Source: Magnetospirillum sp. WYHS-4
GTDB lineage: Bacteria; Pseudomonadota; Alphaproteobacteria; Rhodospirillales; GLO-3
Assembly (NCBI GenBank): GCA_039908345.1
Contig: JAMOBD010000002.1
Coordinates: forward strand, 93,367-157,366
Direction of reading: 5' to 3'
Length of the DNA stretch: 64,000 nucleotides
This document shows positions 36,662 through 47,070 of the stretch, piece after piece. The position numbers and the translations under genes were made by a program. The notes below the pieces were generated by a model. That model did not search any database, had not been told where the DNA came from, and was given only the letters and a program-made list of their open reading frames with translations. Within the stretch, counting starts at the first letter, position 1; each line of letters begins with the position of its first letter.

Positions 36662-36955
36662 ATGCTCCTGAAGTTCTCCCACGTCCGCAAGCGGATCGAC
36701 CAGGACCGAACGCATCTCCGCGCGATGGGCGTCCTGCGTATCCGGGTGTTCGGCTCGTTCGCCCGCGGCGAACAGCGCCCCGACAGCGACGTGGACGTGC
36801 TGGTCGAACTGGACCGCCCCATGGGTCTGTTCGAATTCATGGATCTGCAGCAGCACCTGGAGGCCTTGCTGGGCCGGCGCGTCGACCTCGCCACGCCCGA
36901 GATGCTGCACCGGTCCATGAAGGAGAAGATTCTCCTGGAGTGTATCGATGCGTAG
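36662..36955 (+). CDS. mntA: MntA-type nucleotidyltransferase antitoxin
   Basis: A 97-residue minimal nucleotidyltransferase. The family signature GSX10DXD is present as GSFARGEQRPDSDVD (31-45), followed by the third carboxylate near RRVDLA. MntA proteins silence the partner HEPN toxin by adding AMP to a tyrosine in its active motif. The stop region overlaps the HepT start by eight bases, the standard order for this type VII system. Confidence 0.9.
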   Translation: MLLKFSHVRKRIDQDRTHLRAMGVLRIRVFGSFARGEQRPDSDVDVLVELDRPMGLFEFMDLQQHLEALLGRRVDLATPEMLHRSMKEKILLECIDA

Positions 36956-37328
36956 ACTCAAGGAACTGAAAAGGCGTGACTGGAAGCTACGCATCGACGA
37001 CATCCTCCACTCGCTGGAACGCATCGAGTCCTACATCGCCGGCCTGAGCCGCGATGCCTTCGTCGCCGACGAACGCACGGTGGACGCGGTCACCCGCAAT
37101 ATCGAGATCATCGGCGAGGCCGCCCATTACGTGCCGGGCGCCGTCAAGAAGCAAAACGGCGGCATCCCCTGGGACAAGCTGCGCAAGCTCCGGAACTACC
37201 TGGCCCACGAATACTTCGGCGTGGACCGGGGATTGGTCTGGGAAACGGCCACCCGCAACCTTCCGCCGCTCCGGCCGGCACTGATCAAAGCCCTACGGAG
37301 CGAACCGCGGCGCGAGCGGCGCGGATAG
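36948..37328 (+). CDS. hepT: HepT-like HEPN ribonuclease toxin (DUF86)
   Basis: A 126-residue all-helical HEPN protein. The RNase motif RX4HXY is present as RNYLAHEY, with the tyrosine that the antitoxin AMPylates. HepT toxins cut RNA (tRNA in a studied case) when not neutralised. It overlaps mntA by eight bases, so both are made together. The N-terminus is basic (MRRLKELKRRDWKLR), slightly longer than usual; the second half is typical for DUF86. Confidence 0.9.
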   Translation: MRRLKELKRRDWKLRIDDILHSLERIESYIAGLSRDAFVADERTVDAVTRNIEIIGEAAHYVPGAVKKQNGGIPWDKLRKLRNYLAHEYFGVDRGLVWETATRNLPPLRPALIKALRSEPRRERRG

Positions 37329-37365
37329 AGTATTCCGGCCTTAGATGGATCGCCTCCAAGCCGAA

Positions 37366-37704
37366 TCAGCGGCGTGCCTTCGCGACCTTGGTGGCAACCT
37401 TGACCTTGGGGACCGTCTCCCCCCCGTCGTCCTCCTCGGAACCGGGACGCGAGCGGGCGGAGCGCTTGACCGCCTTGGCGGCAGCGCCCTTCTTGGGCTT
37501 GGCCGGCATGACCAGGATGGCCAGCAGGGCCAAGGGCATCAGCGAACAGATCGCCAGCCAAAGAATAGGAGAATGCCCTTTGTAGCGGGCCACCTCCTCC
37601 CCCAAGACCCCGATCGCCACGAAGACAACGAGGATAATCCCGGCCTGGGCGAAGGTCAGCTTCAACCCCGCGATGGTCACGATCCCGTGCGCGATTTCGA
37701 ACAT
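37366..37704 (-). CDS. Small two-helix membrane protein with basic tail
   Basis: A 112-residue protein. Two hydrophobic helices (about 17-33 and 45-62) are joined by a short loop, followed by a C-terminal tail of about 45 residues rich in Lys, Arg and Ala (PAKPKKGAAAKAVKRSARSR). Not a family I recognise. The ATG at 37704 follows a purine stretch (AGCAAGGGAG), and a good promoter lies upstream. Confidence 0.65.
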   Translation of the reverse strand: MFEIAHGIVTIAGLKLTFAQAGIILVVFVAIGVLGEEVARYKGHSPILWLAICSLMPLALLAILVMPAKPKKGAAAKAVKRSARSRPGSEEDDGGETVPKVKVATKVAKARR

Positions 37705-37728
37705 GTCGGCTCCCTTGCTGCGGGGCGG

Positions 37729-37757
37729 AGTATAGTGTCTCCCCATGCCCAGGGCAA
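37729..37757 (-). promoter_or_regulatory. Sigma-70-type promoter for the small membrane protein
   Basis: On the minus strand, TTGCCC (37752-37757) and TATACT (37729-37734) with a 17-base spacer; the -10 box ends about 24 bases before the ATG. Confidence 0.6.
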
Positions 37758-37901
37758 TGCGGGCCAAACGTCCCGCGGGGTGCCATTTAAGGCATGGCAA
37801 CCCCATACTGAGAACTGCCGGCTCGAACGGGTGGGCGATTGCCCATCGGCTGCCGAATGCGCTACCCTCGCCGGGTTTCCGGATACGCGCGAGGGCTCGC
37901 C

Positions 37902-38444
37902 ATGTTGATCAAGGCCGACCGTTCCTGCCTTCTGGTGGTCGATATCCAGGACCGGCTGCTGCCCGCCATGGCAGCGCCGGAGCGGGTGATCGCCAATGCG
38001 ACGCTGCTGCTCAAGGCGGCTGCACGCCTGGTTATCCCGGTCCTGGCCTCCGAGCAATACCCGAAGGGCCTGGGCCATACCGAGGTCTCGGTGGCGGCGC
38101 TGCTGCCCAAGGGTGCGGTGGTGGAGAAGATGCATTTCTCCTGTGTCGGCGACGACGGATTCTGCCTGCGCTTCGGCGAACTGGGCCGGTCCCAGGCTGT
38201 GGTCGTCGGCATGGAGACCCATGTCTGCGTGTTGCAGACGGTGCTGGACCTGTTGGGCCGGGGGACCGAGGTCTTCGTGGTGGCCGACGCCGTTTCCTCG
38301 CGCACCGAGGAAAGCCGCCAGATGGCCCTGGAGCGCATGCGCCAAGCCGGCGCCCGCATCGTCACCGCCGAGATGGTCGCCTTCGAATGGCTGGCCAGGG
38401 CCGGCACGCCGGAATTCAAGGACATCAGCAAACTGGTGAAATGA
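37902..38444 (+). CDS. Isochorismatase-family cysteine hydrolase
   Basis: A 180-residue enzyme of the YcaC/nicotinamidase-like fold. The presumed catalytic triad is D14 (VVDIQDRL), K76 (VEKMHFS) and C109 (ETHVCVLQT), with the cis-peptide VVVGMETH before the cysteine. Members hydrolyse amides or related bonds; the substrate cannot be read from sequence. Coupled by an ATGA overlap to an alpha/beta hydrolase, which suggests a joint small-molecule degradation step. Confidence 0.9.
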   Translation: MLIKADRSCLLVVDIQDRLLPAMAAPERVIANATLLLKAAARLVIPVLASEQYPKGLGHTEVSVAALLPKGAVVEKMHFSCVGDDGFCLRFGELGRSQAVVVGMETHVCVLQTVLDLLGRGTEVFVVADAVSSRTEESRQMALERMRQAGARIVTAEMVAFEWLARAGTPEFKDISKLVK

Positions 38445-39136
38445 TGACCCCGCTGATCTTCCTGCCGGGCCTGCTCTGCGACGACGCCTTATGGCGCCAC
38501 CAAGCGGAGACCCTGGCCGACGTCGCACGGGTGCAGGTCGCCGACCTGACGCGGGACGACAACATGGCGGCTCTGGCCCGCCGGGTGCTGGACGAGGCAC
38601 CGGACAGCTTCGCGCTGGCCGGCTTGTCCATGGGCGGCTACGTGGCCCAGGAGATCCTGCGCCAGGCCCCCGACCGGGTGGAGCGCCTGGCTTTGATCGA
38701 TACGTCCTATCTGGCCGACAGCCCGGAACAGACCGTGCGTCGCCGCGAGTTCATCGAGATGACCCGGCACGGGCAGTTCCGCGGCGTCACCTCGCGGCTT
38801 TTGCCGATGCTCATCCACGACGCCCGCTTAGGCGACGAGGACTTGACCGGAACCGTCATGGCCATGGCCGAACGAGTGGGCAAAGAAGCCTTCATCCGCC
38901 AGCAGACGGCGATCATGAACCGGCCCGACGGCACCCGCGACCTGGGTGGCATCGCCTGCCCGACCCTGGTTGTCGCCGGCCGGCAGGACCAACTCACCCC
39001 GCCCGCCCTGCAAGTGGAAATGGCGGCCCGCATCCCCAAGGCCGCCCTGGTGCTGATCGAGGACTGCGGCCACCTGGCGCCCCTGGAACGGCCCCGGACG
39101 GTCAGCGCCTTGCTGCGCTACTGGCTACAGGCCTGA
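38441..39136 (+). CDS. Alpha/beta-fold hydrolase
   Basis: A 231-residue serine hydrolase. The oxyanion region is FLPGLLCDD near the start, the nucleophile elbow GLSMGGY gives S63, the acid is in AGRQDQLTP and the histidine in EDCGHLAPLE. Family members cleave esters or similar bonds. Start overlaps the isochorismatase-like gene stop; the gamma carbonic anhydrase gene follows after three bases. Confidence 0.9.
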   Translation: MMTPLIFLPGLLCDDALWRHQAETLADVARVQVADLTRDDNMAALARRVLDEAPDSFALAGLSMGGYVAQEILRQAPDRVERLALIDTSYLADSPEQTVRRREFIEMTRHGQFRGVTSRLLPMLIHDARLGDEDLTGTVMAMAERVGKEAFIRQQTAIMNRPDGTRDLGGIACPTLVVAGRQDQLTPPALQVEMAARIPKAALVLIEDCGHLAPLERPRTVSALLRYWLQA

Positions 39137-39139
39137 GCC

Positions 39140-39664
39140 ATGGCAGGCCTGATCTATCCCTATAACGGAGTCCTGCCCCGCATCGCACCCGGGGCCTTCG
39201 TCGCGCCGACGGCGGTGGTGGCGGGCGACGTGCAGGTCGGCACCGACAGCGGCATCTGGTTCGGCTGCATCCTCCGGGGCGACGTCAACGCGATCCGCAT
39301 CGGTGAGCGGACCAATATCCAGGACGGCACGATCGTGCACGTCTCCAGCCGCGCCAATCCCACCTATATCGGCTCCGACGTCACCATCGGGCATGGAGCG
39401 ATCATCCACGCCTGCATGCTGGAAGACGGCTGCTTCGTCGGCATGGGCGCCACGGTGCTCGACGGGGCGGTGGTCGCCGTCGGCGCCATGGTGGCGGCCG
39501 GCGCCCTGGTGCCGCCCGGCAAGGTGGTCACGCCCGGTCAGCTCTGGGCCGGCATGCCCGCCAAGCCGGTACGCGACCTCACGGAATCCGACCGCCGGAC
39601 CATGGCCGCCACCGTCCCCCACTACGTCGAACTGGCCCGTCAGTACCTCAAGGAGATCGGATAG
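39140..39664 (+). CDS. Gamma-class carbonic anhydrase family protein
   Basis: A 174-residue left-handed beta-helix of hexapeptide repeats. The three metal histidines are at H67, H85 and H90, in the usual spacing (IVHVSS ... IGHGAIIHAC). The family includes carbonic anhydrases and YrdA/PaaY-like proteins, some acting as thioesterases; the exact reaction is open. Third gene of a hydrolase operon. Confidence 0.9.
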   Translation: MAGLIYPYNGVLPRIAPGAFVAPTAVVAGDVQVGTDSGIWFGCILRGDVNAIRIGERTNIQDGTIVHVSSRANPTYIGSDVTIGHGAIIHACMLEDGCFVGMGATVLDGAVVAVGAMVAAGALVPPGKVVTPGQLWAGMPAKPVRDLTESDRRTMAATVPHYVELARQYLKEIG

Positions 39665-39670
39665 CCGGCG

Positions 39671-40948
39671 TCATCGGCGGGGTCCGTCTCCCAGAACGCG
39701 GCGCAGGCGCTTGACACCCGTCCAGACCATCCCCACCGCCACCGGCACCGCCACCAGGGCGGCGATGTCCGGATCGACCGGCAAGCCTGCCGACTTCAGG
39801 CCCTTGGCGGCATATCCCACCAGGCCCACCAGGTAGTAGCTGATCGCCACCACCGACAGACCTTCCACGGTTTCCTGCAGCCGCAACTGGAGGTGGGCCC
39901 GCTTGTCCATGGATTTGAGCAGGTCGCGGTTCTTTTCCTCCAGCGCGATGTTGACCCGGGTGCGCAGCAGGTCGCCGGCCCGGTCGATGCGCGCCGACAG
40001 GGATTCCAGGCGCTGCCAGACCGACTCGCAGGTCGCCATGGCGGGGCTCAGGCGCCGATGCATGAATTCGGCCACCGTCTGCAGGCCGGGCAAGCGGTCT
40101 TCCCGCAAGTCCGCGATGCGCGCCTGTACCAGGGCGTGGTAGGCCCGCGAGGCCGACAGCCGCCCCGCCGAGGCCGAGGCCAGCCGCTCGCAGTCCGCCG
40201 CCAAGCGGTTCAGACGATCCAGCAGGGCGCGGTCGTCGTTGCCGTCCTTGGGGTCGGCCAAGCTGTCGGTGATGCCGGTCAACAACCGGCCATGCTCGGC
40301 GACGGTCGGAGCCAACTCGCGGGCCAATGGCAAGGCGCGCAAGGCCATCATGCGGTAGGTCTCGATCTCGGTCAGCCGTTGCAGCACGCGCCCGGCTTGG
40401 CCGCGAGTCAGGCCATCGTCGCGCACCAGCGCACGGCCGAAACCGTCTGTATGGATGCGGAAGTCGGTGGCCAAGGCCGCCGCCCCGGCGATGCGGCTGC
40501 CGCAGAGGGAATGCCCGCCGAAAAGGACCTGGAGGTTCTCGGGCGACCGCTCTCCCGTCTCGAAGACCACATGCAGGGCAGCCAGAACTTCGCCGGGCAG
40601 ACAGGCCAGCCAGTCGCCGGGCACGACGTCCAGGGCGCTGCCTTGGAAGGGCTCGGCGAAGGGGCCGGGAACCAGGAAGGTATAGCAGGAGAACTCGGTA
40701 TGGCGCTCCCAGCGCAGTCGAAAGGGCCCCAGGTCGGCGGCGTGGTGGACGGCATCACCAGCCGGCGTCGGCGCCCCCAGCCGGATGCAAAGCTCCGCCA
40801 CCTGACGGCGTTCGGCATCCGGGTCGCAGCCAAGCAGCGCCAAATGGGACGCTCGGGCCGGGGTGGAGAAGCTCTCGTGCGGACGGGCGTGGATTTCATC
40901 GGCGAGTAGCCGGCGCTGCGGATGTTCCGGGGGCAGTCGGGGGCTCAC
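39671..40948 (-). CDS. DUF3422 family membrane protein
   Basis: A 425-residue protein. It begins with the DUF3422 signature ([18 protein letters not shown]), has a globular alpha/beta N-terminal half, a coiled-coil region (about 280-350), and two C-terminal hydrophobic segments ([17 protein letters not shown] and [15 protein letters not shown]) that place it in the inner membrane. The GTG at 40948 overlaps the stop of the upstream gene by four bases. Function unknown; the family is common in proteobacteria. Confidence 0.88.
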   Translation of the reverse strand: MSPRLPPEHPQRRLLADEIHARPHESFSTPARASHLALLGCDPDAERRQVAELCIRLGAPTPAGDAVHHAADLGPFRLRWERHTEFSCYTFLVPGPFAEPFQGSALDVVPGDWLACLPGEVLAALHVVFETGERSPENLQVLFGGHSLCGSRIAGAAALATDFRIHTDGFGRALVRDDGLTRGQAGRVLQRLTEIETYRMMALRALPLARELAPTVAEHGRLLTGITDSLADPKDGNDDRALLDRLNRLAADCERLASASAGRLSASRAYHALVQARIADLREDRLPGLQTVAEFMHRRLSPAMATCESVWQRLESLSARIDRAGDLLRTRVNIALEEKNRDLLKSMDKRAHLQLRLQETVEGLSVVAISYYLVGLVGYAAKGLKSAGLPVDPDIAALVAVPVAVGMVWTGVKRLRRVLGDGPRR

Positions 40949-42009
40949 GGGGCTTCGTCGTTGTCGAGTTCGGCCAGCATGGGCGCCGCGTCCTCGATGC
41001 GCAGGATGCGCTCGATGCCCTGCTTCATCTCGGTCATCACGAATTCGGCACGCTTGACCGGTCCGCCGATCTCGGGCTTGGGGAACAGAGCCGTCCAGGC
41101 GTCCATCTTGACCGTAAGCGAGCAGAGCACGCCGCCGATGGTCGTATGGTAGCTTTCGATGAGTTGCTGGACCTTGCGGAACTTGGCGCCGGTGATGTTG
41201 TCCCACATCTTCTCGGTGGAGCGGTCGAAGTTCTCGAAGCGCCCCGAGATGTTGGCCATCAGGTTGTTGAAGGTGGCCTGCACCTGGGTGCAGGTCTTCA
41301 TCAGGCCGGGGTCGGCCTTGAGCTGCCAGTTCTTGCGGATCTCGTCCAGGGAATCGAGAAACTGGTCGATGGAAGGCGTGATGTCGTCCAGGCACTTCCG
41401 GTAGTAAGACAGAGACAGGAAGATGTCGCCGTAGTCCTCCAGGAACCGCGGCACCTCTTCCAGCTTGATGCCCAACTTGCCGGCCATGACTTCCAGCTTC
41501 TGCCTGGCCTTGCGGATGTCGGGGTCGCGGAACAGGCCGATCACGTCTTCGAAGCTCTGGATGCTCAGGTCCTCGTCGCCGTAGATCTGCAAGATGAGCG
41601 GCCGGGTGAAGCGGGCCATGTATTCGGTCAGTTCGCGGTTCTTCGCCGGCGACAGCTTCAAGGCAGCGATGTCGTTGACCGGAATGCCGTTCTGGCGCAA
41701 CAGCACCCGCAGGGAATAGACGTCGTAGGATGGCATCAAGGCCAGCTTGCGCAGCAGGATCAGGTCGGGATGGGGATCGTTGGTCGGCCAGCCGAACTCG
41801 TGGGCCAGATCCTCGACGCCCAACTGGCCGCTGCCGGACTCGGAACTCTTGAAGATCTCGACCATCGTCTCCAGTCGGATGTTCTTGATCAGGCGGGCGC
41901 GTTTCAGGGCGGGGGTCTGGATGGGCAGGATGGCGAGCGGCAGGATATGCAGCGAATCACAGTCCTCTTCGCTGATCTCCAGCGCTACCGGCGCGGGCTG
42001 CTCGGTCAT
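40945..42009 (-). CDS. Conserved soluble helical protein of unknown function
   Basis: A 354-residue protein without signal or membrane segments. It is mainly helical and acidic, with recognisable blocks [26 protein letters not shown] near the start, [24 protein letters not shown] near 85, and a long helical second half ([21 protein letters not shown]). I do not recognise the family. The ATG at 42009 is the second possible start and has a better fit. Translationally coupled (GTGA) to the DUF3422 protein, so the two probably act together. Confidence 0.75.
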   Translation of the reverse strand: MTEQPAPVALEISEEDCDSLHILPLAILPIQTPALKRARLIKNIRLETMVEIFKSSESGSGQLGVEDLAHEFGWPTNDPHPDLILLRKLALMPSYDVYSLRVLLRQNGIPVNDIAALKLSPAKNRELTEYMARFTRPLILQIYGDEDLSIQSFEDVIGLFRDPDIRKARQKLEVMAGKLGIKLEEVPRFLEDYGDIFLSLSYYRKCLDDITPSIDQFLDSLDEIRKNWQLKADPGLMKTCTQVQATFNNLMANISGRFENFDRSTEKMWDNITGAKFRKVQQLIESYHTTIGGVLCSLTVKMDAWTALFPKPEIGGPVKRAEFVMTEMKQGIERILRIEDAAPMLAELDNDEAP

Positions 42010-42087
42010 ACGGAAAGTCCTGTCGTTCCCCAGTCCATTCCCTACTACCATGTTGCTAACGAAACGCTAAGAGGGCAAAACTCCGCC

Positions 42088-42825
42088 ATGCCCCGCTATC
42101 GCATCACCGTGGAATACGACGGCAGCGGCTTCGTCGGCTGGCAACGCCAAGCCGCGGGCGCCAGCGTCCAGCAGACCTTGGAAGAAGCCGTCGCCCGGTT
42201 TGCCGGGACGGAAGTCCGCCTGCATGTGGCCGGGCGCACCGATGCCGGCGTCCACGCGCTGGGCCAGGTGGCCCACTTCGACCTGGAGAAGGACTGGCCC
42301 CCCGACAAGGTGCGCGACGCCCTGAACTACTGGGTGAAACCGCGGTCCATCGCGGTGCTGCGGGCCGAGGTGGCGGATGCCGGTTTCCACGCCCGCTTCT
42401 CGGCCGTCGAACGAACCTACCTGTACCGCATCCTCAACCGTCGCGCCCCGCCGGCCCTCGACCGGGACCGGGTCTGGTGGGTGAGCGCGCCGCTGAACGC
42501 CGAGACCATGGCGGAGGCCGCACGGGAACTTCTGGGCCGGCACGACTTCACCACCTTCCGCGCCGCGCTCTGCCAAGCCAATTCGCCGGTGCGCACCCTG
42601 GACCAGTTGGAGGTGTCGCGGCGGGGCGAGGAAATCCACGTGGTCGCCCGCGCCCGTTCCTTCCTCCATCACCAGGTGCGCAACATGGTGGGGACGCTGA
42701 AGCTGGTGGGGGAAGGCAAGTGGACGCCCGCCGACGTCCGCCGGGCCCTGGAAGCCCGCGACCGCGCCCAGGGCGGCCCCACCGCCCCGGCGTCCGGGCT
42801 CTACCTGACCGGGGTCGGGTATTAG
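42088..42825 (+). CDS. truA: tRNA pseudouridine(38-40) synthase
   Basis: Converts uridines 38-40 in the anticodon stem of many tRNAs to pseudouridine. A 245-residue protein of normal length; the catalytic aspartate is D52 in [10 protein letters not shown], and the later [13 protein letters not shown] motif is standard. Divergent from the 354-residue protein gene, with 78 bases between starts. Confidence 0.97.
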   Translation: MPRYRITVEYDGSGFVGWQRQAAGASVQQTLEEAVARFAGTEVRLHVAGRTDAGVHALGQVAHFDLEKDWPPDKVRDALNYWVKPRSIAVLRAEVADAGFHARFSAVERTYLYRILNRRAPPALDRDRVWWVSAPLNAETMAEAARELLGRHDFTTFRAALCQANSPVRTLDQLEVSRRGEEIHVVARARSFLHHQVRNMVGTLKLVGEGKWTPADVRRALEARDRAQGGPTAPASGLYLTGVGY

Positions 42826-42967
42826 CCCTCGCGCAGATTGTCCTGTTTCCCTGTCGCCCGAATCTTGCCATATTCCGGTGCCAACGGAAGGATGCTCCTT
42901 CCCCGCGCGGGCTTGCCCGCGCTTCATTCGGTCCAGAACACATTCAGACAGGCGAGACAGGCAAGCG

Positions 42968-43720
42968 ATGGCCGGCCATTCCCAGTTCAAGAACATCATG
43001 CACCGCAAGGGCGCGCAGGACGCCAAGCGGGCGAAGGTTTTCGCCAAGTGCATCCGTGAAATCACCGTGGCCGCCAAAAGCGGCCTGCCCGATCCCGCAT
43101 CCAACCCGCGCCTGCGCGCCGCCATCCTGGCGGCCAGGGCGGCCAACATGCCCAAGGACACCGTGGACCGCGCCATCAAGCGCGCGGTGGGCGGCGAGGA
43201 CACCGCCATTTACGAGGAAGTGCGCTACGAGGGCTACGGCCCCGGCGGCGTCGCGGTGATCGTCGAGGCCCTGACCGACAACCGCAACCGCACCGCTTCC
43301 GAAGTGCGCACCGCCTTTTCGAAGAACGGCGGCACCATGGGCGAGACGGGCAGCGTCAGTTTCATGTTCCAGCGCGTCGGCCTGATCCACTATCCGACGG
43401 CGGCCGCGGAAGCCGAGGCCATGTTCGACGCGGCCCTGGAAGCGGGCGCCGACGACGTGGAATCGACCGACGACGGCCATGTCGTCACCTGCGCCCCCGA
43501 CAACCTGTCCGTGGTGCGCGACGTCCTGTCTGCCAAGTTCGGTGACGCGGCGGCGGCCCGCCTGGACTGGAAGCCGCAGAATTCCGTGCCGGTCGCCGAC
43601 GAAGCGGTCGCCGGCACCCTGTTCAAACTGCTGGACGCCTTGGACGACAACGACGACGTGCAACGGGTGGCGGCGAATTTCGACGTCCCCGATGCGATCA
43701 TGGAACGCCTGGACGCCTGA
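42968..43720 (+). CDS. yebC: YebC/PmpR family regulator or translation factor
   Basis: A 250-residue protein with the invariant start [21 protein letters not shown] and the central [23 protein letters not shown]. Long described as a transcriptional regulator of ruvC and other genes; recent work assigns family members a role in translation of difficult stretches such as polyproline. That would be relevant to TolA in this window. It is followed after 38 bases by ruvC. Confidence 0.95.
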   Translation: MAGHSQFKNIMHRKGAQDAKRAKVFAKCIREITVAAKSGLPDPASNPRLRAAILAARAANMPKDTVDRAIKRAVGGEDTAIYEEVRYEGYGPGGVAVIVEALTDNRNRTASEVRTAFSKNGGTMGETGSVSFMFQRVGLIHYPTAAAEAEAMFDAALEAGADDVESTDDGHVVTCAPDNLSVVRDVLSAKFGDAAAARLDWKPQNSVPVADEAVAGTLFKLLDALDDNDDVQRVAANFDVPDAIMERLDA

Positions 43721-43758
43721 CCATCCATGGGCGCCGGGACAGACGGACAAAGAGGATA

Positions 43759-44253
43759 ATGCGGCTTCTTGGACTGGACCCGGGCTTGCGCACCACCGGC
43801 TGGGGCGTGATCGAGGTGGAAGGCAACCGCCTCGCCCATGTCGCCGACGGCGCGGTGCGCAGCGACGAAACCCTGTCGCTGGCCGAACGCTTGGCGCAGT
43901 TGTACGAGGGCCTGGTCGATGTCGTCCGGCATCACCGCCCGGCCGAGGCGGCGGTGGAACAGACCTACGTCAACCGCAATCCCGAGACGACCCTGAAGCT
44001 GGGCCAGGCGCGCGGCGTGGCGCTTCTGGCTCCGGCCCTGGCCGGGGTACCGGTGCACGAATATGCGCCGAGCCTGGTCAAAAAAAGCCTGGTCGGCACC
44101 GGCGCCGCCGGCAAGGAGCAGGTGCAGGCGATGGTGCGCATGCTGTTGCCCGGCTGCCTGCCTTCGGGTGCCGACGCGGCCGACGCGCTTGCGGTCGCCA
44201 TCTGCCACGCCCACCACCGCGCCACGGCGCTGAGGCTGGTGGGGGCACGATGA
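43759..44253 (+). CDS. ruvC: Holliday junction endonuclease RuvC
   Basis: Resolves four-way junctions by paired cuts. In 164 residues the catalytic acids D7 ([13 protein letters not shown]), E67 (AAVEQTYVN) and the late pair in [13 protein letters not shown] are intact, and the QARGVALLA block is standard. The stop overlaps the ruvA ATG. Confidence 0.97.
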   Translation: MRLLGLDPGLRTTGWGVIEVEGNRLAHVADGAVRSDETLSLAERLAQLYEGLVDVVRHHRPAEAAVEQTYVNRNPETTLKLGQARGVALLAPALAGVPVHEYAPSLVKKSLVGTGAAGKEQVQAMVRMLLPGCLPSGADAADALAVAICHAHHRATALRLVGAR

Positions 44254-44879
44254 TCGGCAAGCTGAAAGGCGTCGTCGATTCGGTGGGCGAGGATCAGATG
44301 ATCCTGGATGTGGGCGGAGTGGGCTACCTGGTCTTCTGTTCCGGCCGCACCCTGGGCCGGCTGGCCCCAGGTGAAGCGGTGGCGCTACAGATCGAAACCC
44401 AGGTGCGCGAGGACCGGATCGCCCTCTACGGCTTTCGCGATGTGGCGGAACGCGACTGGTTCCGCCTGCTGCTCACCGTGCAGGGCGTGGGGTCCAAGGT
44501 GGCGCTGGCCATCCTTTCCGCCCTTTCGGTCGATCAGTTGGTGCAGGCCGTGGCGGCCCAGGACAAAAAGGCCCTGGGCCTGGCTTCCGGCGTCGGCCCC
44601 AAACTGGCGGCCCGCATCGTCAGCGAACTGAAGGACAAGACCGGCGGCATCGCCCTGGGCCCGGCGGCTTTCGGCGGGCCCGCCCCGGCCTCGGCGGCTC
44701 CCCTCGGCCTGGCGCCCGCGTTGGCCGACGCGGTGTCCGCCCTGGTCAACCTGGGCTATGGACGTTCCGAAGCCCTGGGCGCCGCGGCGCGGGCCTCGAC
44801 CAAGCTGGGCGGCGAAGCTTCCGTCGAGGCGCTGATCAAGGGTGGACTCGCCGAACTCATGCAGGGAAGCGGGCGATGA
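44250..44879 (+). CDS. ruvA: Holliday junction helicase subunit RuvA
   Basis: Binds the junction and positions RuvB. A 209-residue protein with the N-terminal OB fold ([12 protein letters not shown]), two helix-hairpin-helix motifs ([18 protein letters not shown] and [17 protein letters not shown]) and the C-terminal RuvB-contact domain ([13 protein letters not shown]). Four-base overlaps on both sides. Confidence 0.97.
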   Translation: MIGKLKGVVDSVGEDQMILDVGGVGYLVFCSGRTLGRLAPGEAVALQIETQVREDRIALYGFRDVAERDWFRLLLTVQGVGSKVALAILSALSVDQLVQAVAAQDKKALGLASGVGPKLAARIVSELKDKTGGIALGPAAFGGPAPASAAPLGLAPALADAVSALVNLGYGRSEALGAAARASTKLGGEASVEALIKGGLAELMQGSGR

Positions 44880-45925
44880 CGGCCGACCGCATGGTAACCC
44901 CCGAGAAGATCGAGGTCGACGTCTCCGATCCCAGCCTGCGGCCGCGCTCGCTGGACGACTTCGTAGGCCAGCGCCAGGTCTGCGACAACCTGCGCATTTT
45001 CATCCAGGCGGCGCGCGGGCGCGGCGAAGCCCTGGACCACGTACTGTTCTACGGCCCCCCCGGCCTGGGCAAGACCACGCTGGCCCAGATCTGCTCGCAG
45101 GAACTGGGGGTGGGGTTCCGCGCCACGTCGGGCCCGGTGATCGCCCGCGCCGGCGACCTGGCGGCCATCCTGACCAACCTGCAACCCCGCGAAGTGCTGT
45201 TCATCGACGAGATCCACCGGCTCAACCCCGCGGTAGAGGAAATCCTCTATCCAGCCATGGAGGACTTCCAACTCGACCTCATCATCGGAGAAGGCCCGGC
45301 GGCGCGCAGCGTGCGCATCGACCTGCCGCCCTTCACCCTGGTGGGCGCCACCACCCGTTCCGGCCTCATCACCACGCCCCTGCGGGAACGCTTCGGCATC
45401 CCCATGCGCATGCAGTTCTACTCGCCCGAGGAATTGGAACGAATCGTGCGGCGCGGCGCCCGCCTGCTGGCCATGGACCTGACGCCGGAAGGCGCGATGG
45501 AGATCGCCCGGCGTTCGCGCGGAACCCCCCGCGTCGCCGGCCGCCTGCTGCGCCGGGTGCGGGACTTCGCGGCCGTGGCCGGCCACAGCCCGGTCGACGC
45601 GGGCGTGGCCGACGCCGCCCTCAACCGGCTGGAAGTCGATGGCCGCGGTCTGGACGCCATGGACCGCCGCTATCTTCGCTGCATCGCCGACAACTACGGC
45701 GGCGGGCCGGTGGGAGTGGAGACCATGGCCGCCGCCCTTTCGGAACAGCGCGACACCATCGAAGAGGTCATCGAGCCCTATCTGATCCAGCAAGGCTTCC
45801 TGATGCGCACGCCGCGCGGCCGCATGCTGGCCGACGCCGCCTATCGGCACCTGGGGATCGTCGTGCCGGCCCGCGCACCGGCCCAGTTGGACCTGCTGTC
45901 CCTGGCGGAGCCGGCCGATGGCTGA
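44876..45925 (+). CDS. ruvB: Holliday junction helicase motor RuvB
   Basis: The AAA+ motor of branch migration, 349 residues. Walker [13 protein letters not shown] near 61, Walker [10 protein letters not shown] near 107, and the arginine-finger region [18 protein letters not shown] near 160 are intact. Overlaps ruvA by four bases and ybgC by eight. Confidence 0.98.
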   Translation: MTADRMVTPEKIEVDVSDPSLRPRSLDDFVGQRQVCDNLRIFIQAARGRGEALDHVLFYGPPGLGKTTLAQICSQELGVGFRATSGPVIARAGDLAAILTNLQPREVLFIDEIHRLNPAVEEILYPAMEDFQLDLIIGEGPAARSVRIDLPPFTLVGATTRSGLITTPLRERFGIPMRMQFYSPEELERIVRRGARLLAMDLTPEGAMEIARRSRGTPRVAGRLLRRVRDFAAVAGHSPVDAGVADAALNRLEVDGRGLDAMDRRYLRCIADNYGGGPVGVETMAAALSEQRDTIEEVIEPYLIQQGFLMRTPRGRMLADAAYRHLGIVVPARAPAQLDLLSLAEPADG

Positions 45926-46325
45926 ACCCCACGTCCATCCCATCCGGGTCTACTACGAGGACACCGACGCGGGCGGCGTGGTCTTCTATGCCAACTACCT
46001 GCGCTTCGCCGAGCGGGCCCGCACCGAGATGATGCGCGGCGCCGGATTCGAAAGCTCGCGCCTGCAGGCCGAACATGGCATCGCCCTCGCCGTCCGCAGT
46101 TGCACCGCCCTATTCCTGAAACCCGCCGTTCTCGACGATTGGCTTGAAATCCACACCCGAATCATGGAAGTGGGCGGGGCCTCCCTGCGGGCCGAACAGA
46201 TCGTCCGGCGGGGCGACGAGGATCTTGTGCGGATGGAAATCCACCTTGCCTGCATGCGCCTTACCGGAGGTCCGGGGCGCTTGCCGGCGGACTTGCGGGC
46301 CCGTTTCAAAGACATATCCGAGTGA
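45918..46325 (+). CDS. ybgC: Tol-Pal associated acyl-CoA thioesterase
   Basis: A 135-residue hot-dog-fold thioesterase. The active-site motif [18 protein letters not shown] with D17 is clear. YbgC cleaves acyl-CoA thioesters and is linked to membrane lipid metabolism at the cell envelope; it regularly heads the tol operon. Confidence 0.95.
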   Translation: MAEPHVHPIRVYYEDTDAGGVVFYANYLRFAERARTEMMRGAGFESSRLQAEHGIALAVRSCTALFLKPAVLDDWLEIHTRIMEVGGASLRAEQIVRRGDEDLVRMEIHLACMRLTGGPGRLPADLRARFKDISE

Positions 46326-46338
46326 GAGGTCGAACGCC

Positions 46339-47070
46339 ATGGAGACTACCGCCGTCCAAGCCGTGATGATGGGAGGGTCGCAACTCAATCCCGCCGACTT
46401 CTCCATGTTGAACCTGTTCATGAAGGCCGACCTGATCGTCAAGGGGGTGATCCTCCTGCTGGTGGTCGCCTCGGTCGGCTGCTGGGCCATCATCTTCGAG
46501 AAAACCTTCGTCATCCGCCGGTTGAACAAGAAGGCCGACGACTTCGAGGGGTCGTTCTGGTCCGGCCGCTCGCTGGACGAACTCTTCGACCGCACCGGCA
46601 ATACGCCACGCGATCCCATGTCGGCGGTCTTCGGCGCCGCCATGCGGGAATGGCGCTTGGCGGTGACCCGCGGCGCGGTCGGGCCGGAGACCTCCGGCGC
46701 CGGACTTTCCGACCGCATCGACCGGGTGATGGAAATCACCATGAACCGCGAGATGGACCGCGCCGAACGCTACATGACCTTCCTGGCCTCCACCGGCTCG
46801 ACGGCTCCCTTCATCGGCCTGTTCGGCACCGTCTGGGGCATCATGCACAGCTTCCAGAACATCGCCCTGTCGAAGAATACCAGTCTGGCCGTGGTGGCCC
46901 CCGGCATCGCCGAGGCCCTGTTCGCCACGGCGCTGGGTCTGCTGGCGGCCATCCCGGCGGTGTTGGCCTACAACAAGCTGTCGAAGGAGCTCGACCGCTA
47001 CGCCGGACGCCTGGACGGCTTCGCCGGCGAGTTCTCGGCCATCCTGTCGCGCCAGATGGAGCGCGACTGA
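46339..47070 (+). CDS. tolQ: Tol system proton-channel subunit TolQ
   Basis: A 243-residue inner membrane protein of the TolQ/ExbB/MotA family with three helices (about 33-52, 155-175 and 190-210). The signature [20 protein letters not shown] and the pore helix [22 protein letters not shown] are intact. With TolR it turns the proton gradient into motion used to constrict the outer membrane at division. Overlaps tolR by one base (TGATG). Confidence 0.97.
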   Translation: METTAVQAVMMGGSQLNPADFSMLNLFMKADLIVKGVILLLVVASVGCWAIIFEKTFVIRRLNKKADDFEGSFWSGRSLDELFDRTGNTPRDPMSAVFGAAMREWRLAVTRGAVGPETSGAGLSDRIDRVMEITMNREMDRAERYMTFLASTGSTAPFIGLFGTVWGIMHSFQNIALSKNTSLAVVAPGIAEALFATALGLLAAIPAVLAYNKLSKELDRYAGRLDGFAGEFSAILSRQMERD

